Assembly: GCA_019802505.1 (NCBI GenBank)
Contig: JAFMOC010000002.1
Coordinates: forward strand, 2,535,001-2,599,000
Direction: 5' to 3'
Length of the DNA stretch: 64,000 nucleotides
Source: Corydoras sp. C115
Lineage: Eukaryota > Chordata > Actinopteri > Siluriformes > Callichthyidae
The first letter of the stretch is position 1, and each line of letters starts with the position of its first letter. Positions 56,020-64,000 of the stretch are shown here, piece by piece. The position numbers and the translations under genes were made by a program. Under the pieces are notes generated by a model that ran no database searches, had not been told where the DNA came from, and worked only from the letters and a program-made list of their open reading frames with translations.

Positions 56020-56300
56020 ATCCATCCATTGTCTTCTGCCTTTCCTTATCCCTATCCCCATATAGGGGATAATGTTTCAGGTTTATAATAATGTATCCCT
56101 GAGCAGATATACTCACGACATTTACATTTAGTTATTTAGCAGATGCTTTTATGGACATAGTGCCAAGTCATCACTGAGCACACACTCACTTCCACAAACA
56201 GACTATGTATGAGTAATTTAGAGCAGCCAACTCCACCCAGATCGGTATTCGAACATAGATACCCAGCGCATAGAGGTGAACATACTAACCACTACAGTAT
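56020..56300 (-). mobile_element. Old SINE split by an L2-type fragment
   Basis: The antisense SINE blocks 'ccatccattgtcttctgcct', 'cactgagcacacactcactt', 'ccactcagatcggtattcg' type and 'gaggtgaacatactaaccac' are in order. At 56120-56153 a 'tttacatttagttatttagc' / 'agatgctttta' segment, the L2-type tail, interrupts the body. Confidence 0.7.
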
Positions 56301-56389
56301 GTTTCCAAATGTATTATGTAAAATGTGATAATGTAAATAAAGAATACTAGTTTAGCTTTTATTGACCTAAGCCTTTTAAGGCAACATGT

Positions 56390-56520
56390 TGACAGCAGCT
56401 AGCACCTTCACCTCACAGCAAGAAGGTCATGGGTTTGAAGTTCCTTCAGCTTGGTGTCTGTATGTCCTCCTCATGACTTTTTCCTTGGAACTCAGTGCAG
56501 TACCTGGCTGCATGGTGTGA
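56390..56520 (+). mobile_element. Old tRNA-SINE-like head (DANA/Mermaid type)
   Basis: 'cagctagcaccttcacctca', 'cagcaagaaggtcatgggtt' and 'tgaagttccttcagcttggt' match the head of the fish tRNA-SINE group with 'gcaagaaggtcctgggttcga'. The 3' part is not recognisable. Confidence 0.6.
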
Positions 56521-57780
56521 GGACATCCACCTGTCACTAAACACCTAGAAAACAAACTTATTTATGGTGGATTTTAGAAGGGTCACTATCTAGAAGTATC
56601 TACTATCTTATCTATTTTTATGTGTTGGCTAGGCACGCAAGGGGATATCATCAAGGACAATACTTTTCACCATTCTTCAATTGGGCAGGTGTTATAAAAG
56701 CCATGCACACCTCTGTACATACTGTAAAATAACAACAATAACCTGGATGTACTCTATTTACTTACTCAAGACCCATCACAAACTCTTGCTGCTACTAATG
56801 ACGTAATGGTCTTATGTTATTTAATATTTAATAATGTTTTTGCACTTTTGTTTAGATGTTAGCTAAATTTCACTGACTCTGTATCTTAATGTTAGAAAAC
56901 AAAATGAAACCACAATTGCTAACATTAGAGTGAATGCAAAATTTATGTATTTCATTCTACATATCAAACAGAATAATGTTCCACTGTACTTTGTGTAAAG
57001 CACAAGCTATAGCACACTGGCTGGTTTTAAACATTGAGACCTCAGTAAGAAAAAAGTAAAATCAAAACCTCACATTATAAAAGCTTTACAAATACACTTT
57101 AAATACACAAATGGCATTAATCACAGCCAAAGCCAGGTTTAAACTTGAGGCATTATTAAAAGGTCAAACTAATTTACATTTAACTCTAAGGTATGGAAAT
57201 AAAGTCTGACTGGGATAATAGTCTTTATTTATCATTATTTTATTTATATGGCATTTTCACTGTTGTAGCTATGTGTTCTAATTCCAAATTAAAAGTTTTA
57301 TACTTTTATACAGGGTATATAATGTGAGAGACTGCCTCCCCAAAGTTTCAGGTTTTACTTAAATTTTTCACTATTAATTTTTATTTATATTGACTAATGT
57401 AATTAAAATTCACAATTTTAAATAAAGTAGCAAACATTACAAAAGGACTAAGTGTCTTTAAAGCAAAAATAAGAACATAAGCACTAACATTGATTTCAAC
57501 AGGGATATTTCATACCTGAAATAGTGTGATGTCACTTATCCTGTTTGCAGGGGTCCATCCCTGTGATCATTGGTAAATTATGTAATTCTGACTCACCTGG
57601 CTTATAAGTGTTTTTTTTGGGGAAAAATACTCCCGTGTAATGACCTTTGCAAAACAGTGGAAGAACATATAATGGTTCCCAACCTGGAACCAAAAACAAG
57701 ACCTTTAGCTGTGAGGTGAAAATGCTATTCACTGATCCACTCTCATCCTGTTTCATCTCTCCCAATATCTTGAGCCCTTA

Positions 57781-57783
<3 letters not shown>
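56521..57783. other. AT-rich unique DNA
   Basis: Nothing recognised. 'tttatttatatggcattttc' near 57239 faintly resembles the repeat at 1899. Confidence 0.4.

Positions 57784-57848
<65 letters not shown>
57784..57848. repeat. (CT)n microsatellite
   Basis: About 32 CT units. Long homopurine-homopyrimidine mirror sequence of this kind can form triplex DNA. Confidence 0.97.
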
Positions 57849-57852
<4 letters not shown>

Positions 57853-57869
57853 CTCATTCTGCACAGTAA

Positions 57870-58140
57870 ATCTTTGAGCTGGGAATTACAGATCGAGCCA
57901 GCATAATTAACACATTAAATAAAGCAGCCACACGTCAATGGGAGGTCTGAAGGTGGGGCGGTGAATTATTGTTTAAATTAAGGAAATACCTGGTCTCTGG
58001 AACAGTGTGTAATTTGCTTCAGTGGTCTTGGTGTTGCTCAGTAGTAATCAGGTTACACACTGCTTCTAAGCCTTGTAATAAGCTCGGGAGCGACGATGAT
58101 CCTCCGTTTAGCTACTGCCCCTCTGCATGAGCCACACAGC
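57870..58140. other. Candidate conserved non-coding element
   Basis: Balanced block with 'gccagcataattaacacatt' and CpG-bearing 'gctcgggagcgacgatgatc'. No coding signature. Confidence 0.25.
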
Positions 58141-58151
58141 ATGTGTTCCTA

Positions 58152-58176
58152 AGTGTGTGTGTGTGTGTGTGTGCGC
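58152..58176. repeat. (TG)n microsatellite
   Basis: About 12 TG units ending in gcgc. Confidence 0.92.
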
Positions 58177-60797
<2,621 letters not shown>

Positions 60798-61149
60798 CAA
60801 AAGCACAAAGTATGTAAAAAAATAAAATAAAATAAGTTATTGGTACAGTTTTTGTTAAAAGTCAAGACCACTGAGATGAGCTGCTACCAGCTCATAGTCA
60901 ACTTCTGCTAAAATTATTACACCAAAGTAAGTTTATGCTCTAGAGCCCTAATAAATAATTGTTTCTCCTTTTTACAGTAACAAAAATATTACTCTAGATA
61001 GATTCCAATGGGTGTAATGGGGGTGAGGTTAGGGCCCCATGTAAGCCAGTCACGTTTTTATACACCAAACTTATCTAAGAAAGCCTTTATGGGACATTTT
61101 TTTTGTTGGAACAGAAAATTATTCAATGATTAAAAGTCACTCACCAGCC
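60798..61149. other. AT-rich unique DNA
   Basis: Nothing recognised. Confidence 0.45.
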
Positions 61150-61420
61150 TCTTTATAGGTACAGTACACCTAATAGACACTGTGTTTACCCACAATGAGG
61201 CATTGTTCTACCTTATGAATATAGTAACACAGCAGAAACTAACAAACTACCACCAGATAAACATCACTGCAGTACTGAGTATTAAATATCTCTATGGACT
61301 AATAGTGTGCATGGAAACATATAAGCTACAGTCTGCAATTGTAGAGCTACAAAGGTCATTTATGTGATGAGTGAAAATGATCAAATGAACAATGAGTGTA
61401 GACATAATATATATTGATGT
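61150..61420 (+). mobile_element. MITE of a Tc1-related family, degenerate
   Basis: 'aaacatcactgcagtactga', 'aagctacagtctgcaattgt', 'agagctacaaaggtcattta' and 'caatgagtgtagacataata' follow the order of the MITE family. The left edge, near 'acagtacacctaatagacac', resembles a Tc1-like end. Confidence 0.6.
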
Positions 61421-62116
61421 GTATGTTTATTCATTTAATATAATATGATTTAACTGCTAACATCTTGGTGATCACAGCATCTTCCGCTCACTTTATCCAC
61501 AACAACACAATGTTTTGACAAGGTGTAAACTAACCTTTTGATGTCATATGTCATTTTAACAGTGATTCTTATTTTTAAAAAGTTAGCAAAAATTAAAGCA
61601 TTCCTCAGATATTTTAACAGCAAGATACTTAAAAAAACATCTTGAAAAATACTTGAAAAATTTGCACACATTTCCTCATTCATCTCTTCCCAACACCTCT
61701 TGCCAATGAAGTGCTGGCACCATAATAATGACAAAAACTGACACTGACTTTTGAAACCAGGCTTGGAAATGGAAAAGCTATACTTTAAAGCATTTTGGGT
61801 GTGATCTAAGCTAAGCTCTAGGTTGCACCACATGTGTCATGTTTGTAGATGGTTTCGAATGCTAGGTGACAGTTTAATGCCAGTCCTGCTGCAGTTGAGC
61901 AAAAGCTCCTGCAGAGAGGAACAGAGAGGAAAGCTGAGGTGTAGCTATGACCTGCACTGAAACAAGCTAGTCATAATATATGTCTGTAATAGCTTTGTTC
62001 AGAAATAAACAAACTTAACATTTAAATAACACATTCACATTGTCACTCAAAGTCCCTTTTTAGGGACTGAGAATTCTAAGAAGTCTGGGAGATGTTTTCC
62101 AAATTAATATTTCCAG
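61421..62116. other. Unique non-coding DNA
   Basis: A 127-codon minus-strand frame (61450-61833) has no domain and is AT-biased. I treat it as chance. Confidence 0.4.
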
Positions 62117-62179
62117 CACACACACACACACACGCACACACACTTTCACTTTGTATTAAAAAAAAAAAAAAAAAAAAAA
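62117..62179. repeat. (CA)n and poly-A
   Basis: About 13 CA units, a short spacer, and a run of about 22 A. Confidence 0.95.
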
Positions 62180-63154
62180 TTAATGTTTACAAATATTTTT
62201 TCATTAATTTCTTAATTTAATTACTATAACGGAAAATAAAAATTAAATGGAAAATTAAAAATAAAATGGAAAATACCTTGGTCATAATGGTCTTCATGTG
62301 ATACTGTTTAATAGAGCACTAATACGTTAAAAAAATAATTATTTCCACCTCTGTTAGTGAAGACGTCTCTCACTTGTAGTTAAACTTTTGATTACACAGA
62401 GATGTTCAGTTTAACAGTGGTTTATTTCATGTATTAAAATCTGTGGAATCCTAATATTTGGATTAATGTCATTGTATTTTATATTGTTATTAAAATGAAA
62501 TGAATTAAAAAGTTTTGTATCTAGTCAATAATTAGGAAAGGCATATTATGCAATTTGGTGCACATGCCCCTCTCTCTCTTTTTCTTCTGCAGACGGCATG
62601 TACACATTAGTGGGTCTAAAGTCATAACGGAACTCTTTTTCATTCATCATGTGGGGCAAAACATACTTCAAGCTCCAGAATCCATTCATTTATTATTTTG
62701 CATCTCTGATGGCATCTTATCCTCCTGCACTACATTCAGCATGCATAAGCTATGCCCATCTGCACAGATTTAAAGCAGACAATGTCATGTAATTGCCAGG
62801 ACCTTTTTAAGGTTCTTTTAAATCCCAGCACATCTCAAAGCAGAAGACATGAGTGATATGAACCATCCATCCAAAAGAAAGTAACAGCATAAGGGCAAAA
62901 AAAATAGCAGTGCTGGGCTATTACCATAATGTTTGTGTATGCAGAAGGGCAGATGTCTGGTAGAGATTCCTAAATGAAGGCTTTGACCTTGGGTGAGACC
63001 TCTATTAGTTCATTAGTGACCCACCACTTATGTGGTGCAGTACTGACTAGAAACACTTTGCTTACCAAGCACTGGCCAGAGTGGACTGCTACAGCACAGC
63101 CATCGTTCTCATTAGCAAAGGACAATTCCATTTACCCCCATTTTATTCCATTAG

Positions 63155-63191
<37 letters not shown>

Positions 63192-64000
63192 CCAACAGTA
63201 AGTTCTGTAGGTCAGAGAAACAGGAATAATGCCAGGTTAACTATTTTGTTTCTACTGACCCATGTGTTTGTGCAATGTCCAGCCTCATGGGTGTGCACAT
63301 GTAGTTGTGATGGTGGAGGTGTGGGGGATGTAAGGGTAAATAAATGAATAAATCAAAAAATGAGGGGAGTGGAGAGACATTGTGTGGTCGATAGTGTCAA
63401 AAGTGGATGACGGATCTAAAAGAATGAATATTGATCTGAACTGCACTTGTAAGGGGGGACCTGTGGGAGGTCAGCTGGTGTAATTAGAGAGCTGGAAAAG
63501 TGGCCCCTAAAAAACAAAAAAAAAAGAAAAAAAAAAAAAAAAAAAAATCGTAAATGTCTTATTTTACATATAAGCATTTCCCCTATTTAAAACTGGCTCT
63601 ACACTCAGGATTTTATTTAAATAAAATTACAACTGCATTGCTAAAGTATATATTTGGTGGCTTTTACATTACCTGTTGCTTTTTTCGTGAAGAAATACAA
63701 TCAGTTCTGAAAGTGTAACCATGTGAAAGTGTGAACAGGATTCCAAGTGTCCAAATGAACTGAATTTTAAGATTATTCCTAAAAACATGATTATACAAGG
63801 ATAGGTGATTAAGTATTAGTTTTATGCTCTTGGGTCCCCATGTGGTTGTTTTGTGATTGTGGAGTTTAATTCATTTCACTGTAAAAACTTTATTTGATTT
63901 GACTTGAAAACTGACTAACATTCTGAAGAATACAGAACCAGTAATGACAGGAAATGTAAAAATTCATCTTGCATTATTCATTTAGGTTATTGTTTCACCT
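62180..64000. other. Unique DNA with two simple repeats
   Basis: (CA)n at 63157-63191 and an A-rich run at 63509-63547. The rest shows no gene or known transposon. The window edge cuts nothing recognisable. Confidence 0.4.

Overview
The window reads as non-coding nuclear DNA from a teleost fish. The evidence is long uninterrupted (AT)n, (TG)n and (CT)n arrays, several copies of a tRNA-derived SINE with a (TGAA)n tail, UnaL2/L2-type LINE 3' ends, and several lineages of Tc1-like and pogo-like DNA transposons. An otophysan such as a catfish is a guess from the repeat mix and is not shown. I find no host protein-coding gene, no functional tRNA, rRNA or snRNA gene, and no CRISPR or bacterial feature. 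The only long coding sequence that looks like a real protein is a transposase.

Layout. 1-7.7 kb: AT-rich unique DNA with a decayed Tc1 remnant and a dispersed repeat near 1.4-2.1 kb, plus GC-richer unique blocks. 7.7-9.45 kb: a SINE with a 12-bp target-site duplication, an (AT)n array, and an internally deleted Tc1-like element of DD38E spacing. 10-15.9 kb: an L2-type tail, a SINE with a 14-bp duplication, and mostly unique DNA. 15.9-20.2 kb: the most structured region. A pair of matching 80-bp inverted arms encloses a SINE and an intact Tc1-like transposon of DD36E spacing (346-residue transposase, 29-bp perfect TIRs). About 1.5 kb further on, a second, diverged inverted-arm pair encloses a MITE remnant, a (TG)n array and another SINE. 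20-52 kb: unique DNA with scattered SINEs, LINE tails, microsatellites and GC-richer blocks that could be conserved non-coding elements. 52.2-54.24 kb: three DNA transposons side by side (decayed Tc1-like, MITE, pogo/Tigger-like deletion derivative with TA target sites). 54-64 kb: unique DNA, a head-to-head (CA)n/(TG)n pair, and a compound (CT)n(AT)n array.

The elements do not form a pathway. They record successive insertions: old degenerate SINEs and MITEs, then younger SINEs with clean duplications, then the intact DD36E element. The unique GC-richer blocks, some with clustered homeodomain-like ATTA cores or inverted CAAGTG sites, fit a gene desert or a large intron near a developmental gene. 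That is inference from composition only and needs cross-species alignment. Two short segments with good splice-site matches (29503-29565 and 51517-51641) are the only host exon candidates, both weak.
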